Part shown: positions 38,001 to 45,512 of the stretch, piece by piece
How positions within the stretch are numbered: position 1 is the first letter of the stretch
How the letters are laid out: each line of letters begins with the position of its first letter
Assembly (NCBI RefSeq): GCF_009653635.1
Contig: NZ_PPFD01000002.1
Location: 186,001 to 250,000 of the forward strand
From: Endozoicomonas sp. OPT23
Lineage (GTDB): Bacteria > Pseudomonadota > Gammaproteobacteria > Pseudomonadales > Endozoicomonadaceae
Reading direction: 5' to 3'
Length of the DNA stretch: 64,000 nt
Made by a program: the position numbers and the translations under genes
Notes under the pieces: generated by a model
The model's input: only the letters and a program-made list of their open reading frames with translations
Databases searched by the model: none
What the model was told of the DNA's origin: nothing

Positions 38001-39497
38001 GCCTTTGGTATGGATCTTCTTGGTATCAAACCTGTCTGGAACAGTCGCGGCATAGTACAGGGTATTGAGCGTATAGATCTGGATGACAAACGCAAACAAC
38101 GTTTGGATGTGTTGTTTACAACGTCCGGACTGTTCAGGGATTTATACGGTCAGCAACTGGAATGGCTGGATCAGTCCATTCTTCTTGCGCTGGCAGGCAG
38201 TGGCGAAACCATCCGAAAAGATTATCCGGCATTGTCGTCTGCTTTAACCGATGCTTTGAAACCGCTGGGTGAAGGTAATCACGAAAGCTCTGAATCGCTG
38301 ACAGTCAACAGAGTTGCCAATAACTGGGTAAATGAAGCACGACAGCTGTTAACAGCATTACCTGAGTCAGAACATGAAAACATTGGTCGAAGAGCCAGTT
38401 TGCGTATCTTTGGTACGGCGCCAGGCAGTTACGGTGCGGGTATCAACAGACTGGTTGAACGTTCCGGCAGTTGGCAGGAACGCAAAGAGCTGGGTGATGC
38501 TTTTGTTAAACGTATGGGGCATGCCTATGGGATGACCAGTTCCGAAGGCGGTTCAAGCACAGCCATCAGTGCTCAGGATGATTTTGTACGACAGCTTGAG
38601 CAGGTAGGGCAAACCTATCTTGGGCGAGCCAGTAACCTCTATGGTTTGATTGATAACAATGATGCTTTTGATTATCTGGGTGGCCTGAATCTGGCGGTGG
38701 AAACCGTATCGGGCAAAGCGCCGGACAGCTACGTGATTCAGCACGCCCGAACAGACGACATTCGCCTTGATCCGCTGGAATCTGCTTTGATGGGAGAACT
38801 ACGGGGCCGTTTTCTCAATCCTCAGTGGATCAAGCCATTGATGGATGAAGGTTATGCTGGTGCAAGAACCATGGGCAGTGAATTTGTGGAATACCTATGG
38901 GGTTGGCAGGTAACCAGTCCGGAAATTGTTAAATCCTGGGTTTGGGATGAGGTAAAAGCTGTCTATCTGGATGACAAACTTGAACTGGGGCTGGATCAAT
39001 TTCTGGAATCAGGCCATAACAACCAGGTTCGAACCAATATTATGGCAGTGATGCTGGTGGCTGCAGGTAAAGGCTTCTGGCAGGCTGACCCTGAGACTCT
39101 GCGAGAGCTGTCTAATGAGTTTGCAAAGAGCATTATTGAAAACGGCATTCCCGGAAGTGGCCATACTCATCCGAACCATCCGGTTTACCAGCAGATTATG
39201 CCATTGCTCGATGATGGAACTCGAACAGAGTTAACCCGTCTGTTGGAAGCCAGTCGTCTACCTGAAATAGCGCAGCCTGCTGTTGATACTTCTGTCAGCC
39301 GTATACAGGAAATCAAACTGGATACCGATGATGTTCAGGAACAGTCTAAAGAAGTTGAAAGCACAGAGAACAAAGAGAGTCGCTCTGTAGAACAGCCAGT
39401 AGAAAATGAGACGGATCAGAATACCTGGTATCTGCTTATTATCGTTTTCCTGCTGCTGTCAGCCGGAATCATTCGTGGCCGAAGGGGAGCAAAATAA
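35085..39497 (+). CDS. CobN-like metal chelatase, exported and membrane-anchored
   Basis: 1470 residues from ATG 35085, chosen for GAGG 5 nt upstream; in-frame ATG 35055 and TTG 35052 are less likely. CobN/Mg-chelatase H family motifs are clear: YYNHPPGRHNIGADNLNVPE, VGRHSTYEFLPRRSVGLG, GMDLLGIKPVW and GTAPGSYGAGINRLVE. Unlike cytoplasmic CobN, it has a signal peptide (RLSVLFLFLFLAVVRPAFAS) and a C-terminal helix (TWYLLIIVFLLLSAGII) followed by RGRRGAK, implying a periplasmic catalytic part anchored in the inner membrane. It lies behind a B12 riboswitch and overlaps the ExbB-like gene by one base. It may insert, remove or sense metal in a corrinoid or porphyrin. No CobS/CobT-type ATPase subunits are nearby. 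Confidence 0.88.
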   Translation: MTTHFQSCPGQCSESLFARCLKRLSVLFLFLFLAVVRPAFASELFAIVSDRSAADLASGAHAFLEKNTSQNIQIRSVSQINEMTDEQLGKQLQQTDSLLIAAVFGEPVERLLAAAYPERQKRLVLSSDRRLYALNNLDAEGDFSALSPKQLNELLKNSSLQLLVQQNVFPEFERWLQARAYWTGRGKENLGSLWRFLATGEIREPVERESVRLYLNTKSVKFDQLSQSIDRNKSTLFILDQDSGDRPGDWDLHQALCKESELQCISLLAEWGQASVNAVEKIKELAPKKAPWVVLSLQDFVIGGGEAREPVTQLFQSFNVPVFKGIRQIEMTPVQWQLSRQGIATDSVHYRVAMPEIQGISQPMVLALASPASVDSLTGVRIVRTQPQNDQVEQQLARIKSWMKLKTTDNFEKRIGVIYYNHPPGRHNIGADNLNVPESLFEILQSLKAEGYDTGDLPKSPEALLDLLQEKGVNLPQDRKALEAMAPKIAGVSTEEYQQWFATLPDSIQQEMVDGPLGYLHSRFQTIVAQPELAGNLQTQKVLKGLVESTLTDLEHVLDGVRVQDKRRRALALLHQLETSYGKVLANPASRQNTQYLTQASKLVKAIVEMNIEGLRGWGAAPGRSMVWESRMLIPGLQFGKVFLGPQPPRGWELNEELLHANMSFPPPHQYMGFYYYLKNVFSADALIHVGRHSTYEFLPRRSVGLGADDYPQQMVGDLPSIYPYIVDGVGEGIQAKRRGLAVMIDHLTPPLAVTDLYDDLLSLRQLIESAEAASDDATRKLAVKSIREQIDATGLRDELIASMDEELKVRGIDFDQVEDDFLLHEVGHYLTKIQESFMPLGLHVFGRDWDEEAVDTMLASMKQEDDYAKVNQWRKALIESPEAEMSSLMNALEGGFVAPGKGNDPVKTPEALPTGRNFHALDGSLLPTTIGHKVGVELAEKVRENPATEFDKKQGVILWASDAVRDEGAMIAFGMDLLGIKPVWNSRGIVQGIERIDLDDKRKQRLDVLFTTSGLFRDLYGQQLEWLDQSILLALAGSGETIRKDYPALSSALTDALKPLGEGNHESSESLTVNRVANNWVNEARQLLTALPESEHENIGRRASLRIFGTAPGSYGAGINRLVERSGSWQERKELGDAFVKRMGHAYGMTSSEGGSSTAISAQDDFVRQLEQVGQTYLGRASNLYGLIDNNDAFDYLGGLNLAVETVSGKAPDSYVIQHARTDDIRLDPLESALMGELRGRFLNPQWIKPLMDEGYAGARTMGSEFVEYLWGWQVTSPEIVKSWVWDEVKAVYLDDKLELGLDQFLESGHNNQVRTNIMAVMLVAAGKGFWQADPETLRELSNEFAKSIIENGIPGSGHTHPNHPVYQQIMPLLDDGTRTELTRLLEASRLPEIAQPAVDTSVSRIQEIKLDTDDVQEQSKEVESTENKESRSVEQPVENETDQNTWYLLIIVFLLLSAGIIRGRRGAK

Positions 39498-39964
39498 TGC
39501 TGTCGTCTTTTTCTATTGAAACAATGCACACCATTACTGGCTCCCTGCTGGAACCCGTGGTTTGGGCTTTGTTATTTATGCTGGGTCTTTGTATCTGGGA
39601 AACCGGTCAGGCCATTGGTGAGCGGTTCGGAGGATTACGGCAGCTGGCAGAAAGAGGTGACCTTTATCTTGCTGAGCAGCAGGGTAAACGTCGTATAGAA
39701 AGAGCCGACCTGATCACCCGAATTGCTCCAATGCTGGGGCTGATGGGAACCTTGATACCTTTGGGGCCAGGACTTGCAGCTCTGGGTGATGGCGAGCTTA
39801 GAATTCTGACAACCGCCATGACGGTAGCTTTCGACACCACCATCATGGGGCTGCTGGCAGGTATTACCGGCTTTATTCTCGGACGTTTTCGTCGTCGCTG
39901 GTACGACCGGCTGCTCTATGAAATGGAAACCGAGCTGGATAATCGTGAGGCTTGCTATGAGTGA
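39497..39964 (+). CDS. MotA/TolQ/ExbB-family proton channel protein
   Basis: 155 residues, shorter than ExbB. Three membrane segments: about 17-33, then the pair typical of the family, APMLGLMGTLIPLGPGLAAL and TAMTVAFDTTIMGLLAGITG. The loop residues between segment 1 and 2 are charged and cytoplasmic. The gene starts in the TAATG junction with the CobN-like gene and overlaps the DUF2149 gene by 8 bases. By family, it should form the stator-like proton channel with an ExbD-type partner. Confidence 0.9.
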   Translation: MLSSFSIETMHTITGSLLEPVVWALLFMLGLCIWETGQAIGERFGGLRQLAERGDLYLAEQQGKRRIERADLITRIAPMLGLMGTLIPLGPGLAALGDGELRILTTAMTVAFDTTIMGLLAGITGFILGRFRRRWYDRLLYEMETELDNREACYE

Positions 39965-40247
39965 TCACTGGAGATCAAGCAGGTTCGATCAGGAAGAAGC
40001 TGAGCCCATGGGGCCTATGGCCAGTCTGATGGATATTATGCTGGTCTTTTCCTGTGGATTGATTGCTGCACTGATTGCCTTGAGTCCGGAACTGCAGGAA
40101 CGATTCAAGGTTCAGAAAGAGATCACTCAAGGGCGAGAGCTGCCTTCTATACCGGAAGGTATTAAGCAGTCAGGTGATGGTTATGAGCCGATAGGCCAGG
40201 TGTATAAAGATCCGAAGACAGGAAAATTAATTTTAATCGGTGAGTGA
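39957..40247 (+). CDS. DUF2149 protein with ExbD-like membrane segment
   Basis: 96 residues from ATG 39957, with GTGAGG 6 nt upstream. After a short polar N-terminus comes a single helix, MASLMDIMLVFSCGLIAALI (about 20-39). Its aspartate (Asp25) sits just as in ExbD/TolR, where that residue carries protons. The C-terminal part (GYEPIGQVYKDPKTGKLILI) is small and presumably periplasmic. With the ExbB-like protein it looks like a minimal proton-driven motor for the CobN-like protein (inference). Confidence 0.85.
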   Translation: MSDHWRSSRFDQEEAEPMGPMASLMDIMLVFSCGLIAALIALSPELQERFKVQKEITQGRELPSIPEGIKQSGDGYEPIGQVYKDPKTGKLILIGE

Positions 40248-40276
40248 TGTAGATACTCGGAAGTATGAATGAATAT

Positions 40277-40345
40277 GTCCTTTCCCCGTTTGCAGCGGGT
40301 AAAGGACAATCTAGTGTTCGACTATTTGTGTCTACTCTATGTTGG
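40277..40345 (+). repeat. Hairpin-plus-tail repeat, copy 3
   Basis: GTCCTTTCCCCG (40277-40288) pairs with CGGGTAAAGGAC (to 40307), then a tail CAATCTAGTGTTCGACTATT and GTGTCTAC, close to the tail of the copy at 6401. It follows the DUF2149 stop by 30 bases and may double as an operon terminator, though the U tract is poor. The stretch 40248-40468 has no gene. Confidence 0.6.
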
Positions 40346-40468
40346 AAAATAAATAAAATGTCGTGTATTGCGAATTTGAGTTATTCCTCATAAAAACATT
40401 GCAGGCTGGACTCTTACAGGCATAGGATAAGTTATGACTCAAAAATAAAATAACGATAAGGGTCGATA

Positions 40469-40954
40469 ATGAAAACGGATTTTTTCCAAACCTGTTGTAA
40501 GACAGTGGGGCTTGCCAGCTTGATGGCAGGAGCTCTTTTATCCTCTTCTATTTCCTCCGCTGCGGCTTCCGAGTGCACCTTGAATAAATCCGGACGCTTT
40601 GAGAGCCAACAGACAGGCCCTTATGGTCTTCAGGTCGACTTGCTGAAAAACGATGTTTCCAACCTTGGCATGCTGACAGTTAATGACCTGGCTAATGACA
40701 CCAGCTATCTGGTGATGATTAAGCCTGAAAGCAGCAACACGGTGACCAGCAGTTGTGAAAAAGTGGGTAAATACGGTTATCTGAGTTTTGAGTGGCAATC
40801 TACCCAATCTATTCCGGAAGGATTATCCGGACGGCTTGAGTTAGCGTTTCCATTAGAAGAAGATCGTTTTGTAGGCTCTGTCAGTTTGGGTAATGAAAAA
40901 TACCCGAATGCTTTCTTCTCAAACCTGTCATTTTTTAAAAATGGTTTTTACTGA
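40469..40954 (+). CDS. Secreted protein of unknown function
   Basis: 161 residues with a signal peptide (about 1-33, cleavage near SAAASEC). The mature part has two cysteines (CTLNKSGRF and SSCEKVGKYG) that could form a disulphide, and a beta-rich composition. I recognise no family. The start has AAGGGTCGATA upstream. It is not obviously part of the preceding operon, being separated by the repeat at 40277. Confidence 0.7.
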   Translation: MKTDFFQTCCKTVGLASLMAGALLSSSISSAAASECTLNKSGRFESQQTGPYGLQVDLLKNDVSNLGMLTVNDLANDTSYLVMIKPESSNTVTSSCEKVGKYGYLSFEWQSTQSIPEGLSGRLELAFPLEEDRFVGSVSLGNEKYPNAFFSNLSFFKNGFY

Positions 40955-41145
40955 CGACCTCATATATTAAAAATTAAAGGGTCTAACGATTAGACCACTC
41001 AACTATAGGGAATACTGACCGATATAGAGTGAACCCCCATTGAAAGCTATTTTCATCACTGAAGTGTCTGGTAGTCGTTTTTTCATCTAACGCTGCAATG
41101 CACGGCTCCTATGGGGTGATCACTTTCACCACAGGAGGAGCAAGG

Positions 41146-42090
41146 ATGCTTCTGGTTGTTGCTGTCGCTATTCTGATTGTCATTGCCACTGCCGTTCTTT
41201 CCATAATTGAATCTGCCATCATTTATGTAGATGACCTGAGACTGGCAACGCTGCTCAGGCATAAACCATCCCGCGCGGATGACATTAAATACATTATCCG
41301 CAATAAGGACTCTCACCTGTCGTCCATGGTAGTGCTGATTACCCTGATCAGTATTGCCGGTAGTTCGCTGATTGGTGCTATTGCTGCCAGACAGTTGAAT
41401 GATATCAGCCTTGCTGTTTTCACTGCTTTATTAACCTACTGCATGCTGGTTTTTGCCAAGATTCTTCCGAAACTGTTTGCTGTTCGAATGGCTGAGCCTG
41501 TTCTGAACCATTCCGCTCGTTTTGTTCGAGTTATTTGCATGCTGTTAAGACCTTTCCTGAAACTGACTCTGGTCTGGGCAAAAATATTCCGAATTGAGCC
41601 TGCTTCTGAACCCACACGTGATGAACTGCGCAGCATTCTTAAACACTTTAATAAGACGGGCATTATTGAAAGGGAAGAAAGAGACCTGGCCGAGCTGGCC
41701 CTGAAGATGCATCAAAGAACACTGGAAGCTCTGGCGGGTGATGAGTGTCGTATGGTCTGGTTACCTTCAGATGCTTCAGTTGCCGATGTGCAGGAGAATA
41801 TTTGCAGCAATCCTTATAAACGCTATCTGGTGGTAAAAGATAATGATGTTGTAGGCGTAGTGCTCTACCGACATATCACCAGTTGTCTGGTGAACGGTGA
41901 TTTGGATAAAACAGTAGGAGAGCTGGCAAAGAAAGCGGTCTTTCTTGATCAGGACAGCACCCTGCTGGATGCCATGCGGGCATTTGGTAAAGAGCGGGTA
42001 TCTGTAGCTCTATTGTCAGGCAGAGAGCCTGAAGAAACCCGGATGATCACTGCCAAGCAGGTATACCGAGCTATTCTTCAGGCTTCCTGA
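41146..42090 (+). CDS. DUF21/CBS-pair membrane protein (CNNM/CorB-like)
   Basis: 314 residues from ATG 41146, chosen for AGGAGG about 8 nt upstream. An N-terminal CNNM/DUF21 domain holds a membrane helix (LLVVAVAILIVIATAVLSII), IESAIIYVDDLRL, two further helices, and SEPTRDELRSILKHFNKTGI. A degenerate CBS pair follows (about 215-310; YKRYLVVKDNDVVGVVL). The family includes CorB/CorC-type and HlyC-like proteins linked to Mg2+ or other cation handling. Substrate unproven. Confidence 0.85.
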   Translation: MLLVVAVAILIVIATAVLSIIESAIIYVDDLRLATLLRHKPSRADDIKYIIRNKDSHLSSMVVLITLISIAGSSLIGAIAARQLNDISLAVFTALLTYCMLVFAKILPKLFAVRMAEPVLNHSARFVRVICMLLRPFLKLTLVWAKIFRIEPASEPTRDELRSILKHFNKTGIIEREERDLAELALKMHQRTLEALAGDECRMVWLPSDASVADVQENICSNPYKRYLVVKDNDVVGVVLYRHITSCLVNGDLDKTVGELAKKAVFLDQDSTLLDAMRAFGKERVSVALLSGREPEETRMITAKQVYRAILQAS

Positions 42091-42100
42091 TTTTGTAATG

Positions 42101-42742
42101 TTACTTTCTTAGATGATCCACAATTTCCTGCGGTTCAAGGCGCTGAGTGTAATCTGCGCTGACAAAGGCCAGTGAAACCGTCTTATCAGGTTGAATAACA
42201 AAGGTAGCGGGGAAAGGCAGTTCCCAGGACTGGTCACCGTTTCTGGCAGGGATATCCAGGCCGAATTTGTTGTATACAGGCTGCAGTTTTTCAGACAGTG
42301 TGAATACCAGACCAAACGCCTTTGCGACCTCATTTCCAACATCGCTTAGTACAGTGAACGACAAATCATTAGCTGTTTTTGTGTCCTGAACACTTTCAGG
42401 AAGCTCTGGTGAAACAGCTACGAGGTTTGCACCAGCCGCAGTAATTTCAGGTAGTTTCTCTTGCAGAGCTTTCAGTTCCAGGTTGCAGTATGGGCACCAG
42501 CCACCACGGTAGAAACTGACAACTACCGGACCATTTTCCAACAACTGCCCCAGGTTCTGTTGATTGCCCTGCTGATCCGGCAGGGAGAAGCTATTAACCT
42601 TATCACCCTGTTTAACAGTCTGTTCTGCCAGCCCTGTTGCGATCAACTCTTCGGTGACTTCGGTCATCAATTTAAGAATATCCGCAGGCATCTTTTGTTT
42701 TTTGGCTTCTTCGTAGGCAGCTATGGCATCTGTCAGGTTCAT
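42101..42742 (-). CDS. Peroxiredoxin-like AhpC/TSA family protein
   Basis: 213 residues from ATG 42742 (MNLTDAIAAYEEAKKQKMP); an upstream Met at 42781 would run through the operator region. Thioredoxin fold with GPVVVSFYRGGWCPYCNLEL: a CPYC active site in the position of the peroxidatic cysteine. Similar proteins reduce peroxides with thioredoxin. It is divergent from a TetR regulator, with a palindrome between them, so regulation by that protein is likely. Confidence 0.88.
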   Translation of the reverse strand: MNLTDAIAAYEEAKKQKMPADILKLMTEVTEELIATGLAEQTVKQGDKVNSFSLPDQQGNQQNLGQLLENGPVVVSFYRGGWCPYCNLELKALQEKLPEITAAGANLVAVSPELPESVQDTKTANDLSFTVLSDVGNEVAKAFGLVFTLSEKLQPVYNKFGLDIPARNGDQSWELPFPATFVIQPDKTVSLAFVSADYTQRLEPQEIVDHLRK

Positions 42743-42787
42743 TGTTCGGTATCGTTTTGTTTTTGAGTGTGTGCTCAACAATATATT

Positions 42788-42809
42788 TTATTGAGTGATC
42801 ATTCAATAA
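42788..42809. promoter_or_regulatory. Palindromic operator between peroxiredoxin and tetR
   Basis: A 22-base near-perfect palindrome reads TTATTGAG, TGATCA, TTCAATAA, with a single mismatched pair. Size and symmetry suit a TetR dimer, and its place between divergent genes suggests control of both. Confidence 0.65.
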
Positions 42810-42866
42810 CTTTACGTTCCGACAAGACTCAGGGAGAATGAACCGACTTCATCCAGATTCATGATC

Positions 42867-43448
42867 ATGGCCAGACCTCAGAAATACCAACGAGAAAAAG
42901 TAATTGATGCTGCTCAGGCCCTGTTCTGGCAGAAAGGCTATCAGGCGACATCGGTAGTAGATTTGCAGTCAGCAACGGAATTGAAACCCGGCAGTCTATA
43001 TAAAGCTTTTGGCAATAAAGATGGCCTGCTTCAGGCGGTTCTTGAAAACTACTCAAATAACACTCTGTTGTTTATAGACTCGCTGACCGAGAAACATAGC
43101 TCAGTGATGGCCGTATTAGAGGTGTTTTTAAATCGACAGATAGATCGCTCATGCGAGAAAGATGCAGAGGGCTGTTTGCTGGTTAACTCATTGCTTGAGT
43201 TACAGGGTTACAAGCCACAGCTGGAAACAGAAGTAAAACAGCAGCTGTTAAGAGTGCAAGTGCGCTTTGCTCAGCTGATTGAGCAGGGAATAAAATCTGG
43301 AGAGCTCAGTGATAAGATGGATGCCAGTGGAAAGGCTACTGCAATAATGACGGTGGTCTGGGGGTTGAGTGTTATGTCAAGAATGAGCCCGAATAAGACA
43401 CATTTACAGACTTTCTGTGATGATTTTCTGGCTACGATGAGTTCATAA
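42867..43448 (+). CDS. TetR-family transcriptional regulator
   Basis: 193 residues from ATG 42867; ATG 42861 would add two. N-terminal helix-turn-helix (KVIDAAQALFWQKGYQATSV, then LKPGSLYKAFGNKDGLLQAV) with the TetR signature, and a C-terminal ligand domain resembling the AcuR/NemR-like group with ERSCEKDAEGCLLVN-type Cys residues (CEKDAEGCLLVNSLLE, about 95-110). The two cysteines might sense electrophiles or peroxides. Divergent from the peroxiredoxin-like gene. Confidence 0.9.
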   Translation: MARPQKYQREKVIDAAQALFWQKGYQATSVVDLQSATELKPGSLYKAFGNKDGLLQAVLENYSNNTLLFIDSLTEKHSSVMAVLEVFLNRQIDRSCEKDAEGCLLVNSLLELQGYKPQLETEVKQQLLRVQVRFAQLIEQGIKSGELSDKMDASGKATAIMTVVWGLSVMSRMSPNKTHLQTFCDDFLATMSS

Positions 43449-43464
43449 AAATAGCCAATAAAAA

Positions 43465-43505
43465 AGGCATACCACAACAAGTGTGATATGCCTGAGAATC
43501 TTTTT
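43465..43505 (+). terminator. Terminator of the tetR gene
   Basis: AGGCATACCACA and TGTGATATGCCT pair with one mismatch around ACAAG, followed by GAGAATCTTTTT, with A-rich sequence before it. Confidence 0.75.
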
Positions 43506-43660
43506 CTAACTCCAGTTAACTACACCAATCAATAGTCAGAAAAAGAGTAATTTGAACTTCGGGAAAACCGCCCGAAACATTCGCTGACTATTTGAACAAA
43601 GGGTCGTTGACTGTAACAGATACAAAACCTGCTGTTTAACCTATAACAGATGGATTTCTG

Positions 43661-44101
43661 TTATAGCCACCCGGTTCTGAATGACACTCCGGCCAACACA
43701 AATAGCACTGAAATGATGGTGACCGGAATAATGTGCCAGGTCAGGCTGACAACATTATCCTGCGACAGCTTCGGAATTATTCTCAGGCGGGCATCCAGTG
43801 CAAAGGCAATCGTCGTCAGTAATAAAATCACTTTGATGCTAACAATGCGTGATATCGGGTTGTTGAAGTCAAACCACATAGACGTGTCAGGCAGCATTCT
43901 AAAAGCTAGATGTAGACCGGTCAGTACCTGAATAATCAGTGCAGGTATGCCTATCTTTTCAAAAGCATTTTCAAATCGCTGTAAAAATTCTATATCCCTG
44001 TTTTTGAGAACGCCCGGTAGAATACCGCAGGCAAGCACCAGATGGCCGCCAGTCCAGACGGTTGCAGCAAGGATATGAAGAAAGAGGAATATGCCGTACA
44101 T
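43661..44101 (-). CDS. CopD-family membrane protein
   Basis: 146 residues from ATG 44101 (MYGIFLFLHILAATVWTGGH); a TTG nine codons upstream has no ribosome site. Four membrane helices with conserved histidines in LHILAATVWTGGHLVL and GLHLAFRM, and a late HIIPVTIISVLFVLAG, typical of the copper-resistance D domain. Such proteins are thought to move or bind copper or haem at the inner membrane. Transcribed alone. Confidence 0.82.
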   Translation of the reverse strand: MYGIFLFLHILAATVWTGGHLVLACGILPGVLKNRDIEFLQRFENAFEKIGIPALIIQVLTGLHLAFRMLPDTSMWFDFNNPISRIVSIKVILLLTTIAFALDARLRIIPKLSQDNVVSLTWHIIPVTIISVLFVLAGVSFRTGWL

Positions 44102-44297
44102 GGTTTTGCTCTTAATATTGTTAGACAATTGGTGGCTCTATACTAATACTGATGGCTCATAAATAAGAATGGGTATCATTCCTTAAATTCTGTTTTTCTT
44201 CTTCAAATTTTCTGAATCCATTTCAAAAAGCCTCGCGTATATATCATCAAACGGTCAGAGATTTTCCAAAACTGACGCTCATTGAACAGGAACCACC

Positions 44298-44765
44298 ATG
44301 AAAACACTGACTTCAAAATACACTTTCATAGCCAGCTTTTTTGCGCTTCTATTCTCTCTGCAAGTCAATACCAGTTTTGCAAAAGAAGACGAAGTTTATA
44401 CCGGTTTTTGGGGTAATAAGGCCGTCAGTGGCTATGATACTGTCGCTTACTTTACAGAAGGTAAGCCGGTAAAAGGCAGTAAAAAGTTTAAATACAAGTA
44501 CAAGGGCGCTGAGTGGTTCTTCAGCAGTGCCAAAAACCTTGAGCTTTTCAAAAATACCCCTGAAAAATATGCACCACAATACGGCGGTTACTGTGCATGG
44601 GCTGTGTCTCAGGGACATACAGCCAGTGCCGATCCAAAGCAGTGGAACATACAGGACGGCAAACTGTACCTGAATTATGACGCATCAGTGCAGAAAGACT
44701 GGTTAAAAGATAAGCAAAACTTTATTAATCTGGCTGACAAGAACTGGCCTTCAGTTCTGAAGTGA
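44298..44765 (+). CDS. Exported YHS-domain protein
   Basis: 155 residues with a signal peptide (about 1-28, SFA|KEDEVY). The YHS domain covers most of the rest: VSGYDTVAYFTEGKPVKGSK, WFFSSAKNLELFKNTPEKYA and PQYGGYCAWAVSQG. YHS domains are often metal-associated. CAGGAACC lies before the ATG. It lies 155 bases before the DoxX-like gene and may belong to the same unit. Confidence 0.88.
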   Translation: MKTLTSKYTFIASFFALLFSLQVNTSFAKEDEVYTGFWGNKAVSGYDTVAYFTEGKPVKGSKKFKYKYKGAEWFFSSAKNLELFKNTPEKYAPQYGGYCAWAVSQGHTASADPKQWNIQDGKLYLNYDASVQKDWLKDKQNFINLADKNWPSVLK

Positions 44766-44920
44766 AACCAAACGCCACTTTCCTTCGTAAATAGATATAA
44801 CAAGTACATGAAGCTGCCAGTTAAAACGATTCATAAGGCTGGCAGCCTTACAGAGAGTAGTAGCTGACTTCAGTATTCAACATAAAACAGAAGCAGCCTT
44901 TTAAGACCAGGTTCAAAATC

Positions 44921-45442
44921 ATGAAAAACAGGATTATCACAATCTTCAGCTGGGTCGTAGTGGCCTGGACTGCCAAAGTCTTCTTGTCCTCACTGCCTTA
45001 CAAGTTTACCGGACACCCTGATACACAGTATATCTTTGGTACCATCGGTGGTTGGATGCAAGGAATTCTGGGTAACACTATTGGTAACTGGTTTGCTAAT
45101 TATGGTGCGATTGCTGTAGGCATTGCCGAGTTGACAGTCAGCCTGTTTCTGCTGATTCCATTGTTCCTGTTTATTCGTGAGAAACTGACCGGTGCTAAAT
45201 CTCCTGTTGATCGTGCTGTTTTCCATACATTGGGTGGTCTTGCTGCCGCTGGAGTAATGACCGGCGCTGCCTTCTTCCACCTTGCAACGCCTTTGGGTAT
45301 CGTTGTCCTCCATGAAGGAAAGAGCGACGGTGGTTCACTGTTCTTTGCAGCGGTATCCATTCTGGTTCTTGGTCTGATCATGGCAGCTGCCAATTTCAGC
45401 CTGATTAAAGAAAGAAAGCTGAACGGAACCTTTGCTCATTGA
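44921..45442 (+). CDS. Four-helix membrane protein, DoxX-like
   Basis: 173 residues with four hydrophobic helices. The early motif LSSLPYKFTGHPDTQYIFG resembles the DoxX family. A long loop with HLATPLGIVVLHEGKSDGGS precedes the last helix. DoxX-like proteins are inner-membrane proteins linked to redox or thiol stress, with unclear activity. It ends 70 bases before the first ATP-grasp gene, so it is probably in one operon with it. Confidence 0.75.
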   Translation: MKNRIITIFSWVVVAWTAKVFLSSLPYKFTGHPDTQYIFGTIGGWMQGILGNTIGNWFANYGAIAVGIAELTVSLFLLIPLFLFIREKLTGAKSPVDRAVFHTLGGLAAAGVMTGAAFFHLATPLGIVVLHEGKSDGGSLFFAAVSILVLGLIMAAANFSLIKERKLNGTFAH

Positions 45443-45512
45443 GCAAAGGCAAGTGACAGAGAGCTGAACCCTCTGTCGCTACAGCAATAAACAAAGATTC
45501 AGGAAGTACACC

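Noticed and set aside
35085-39497. Magnesium chelatase subunit H (BchH/ChlH)
   Set aside because: Same superfamily, but there are no chlorophyll genes, and the B12 riboswitch, signal peptide and membrane anchor point to a CobN-like protein.
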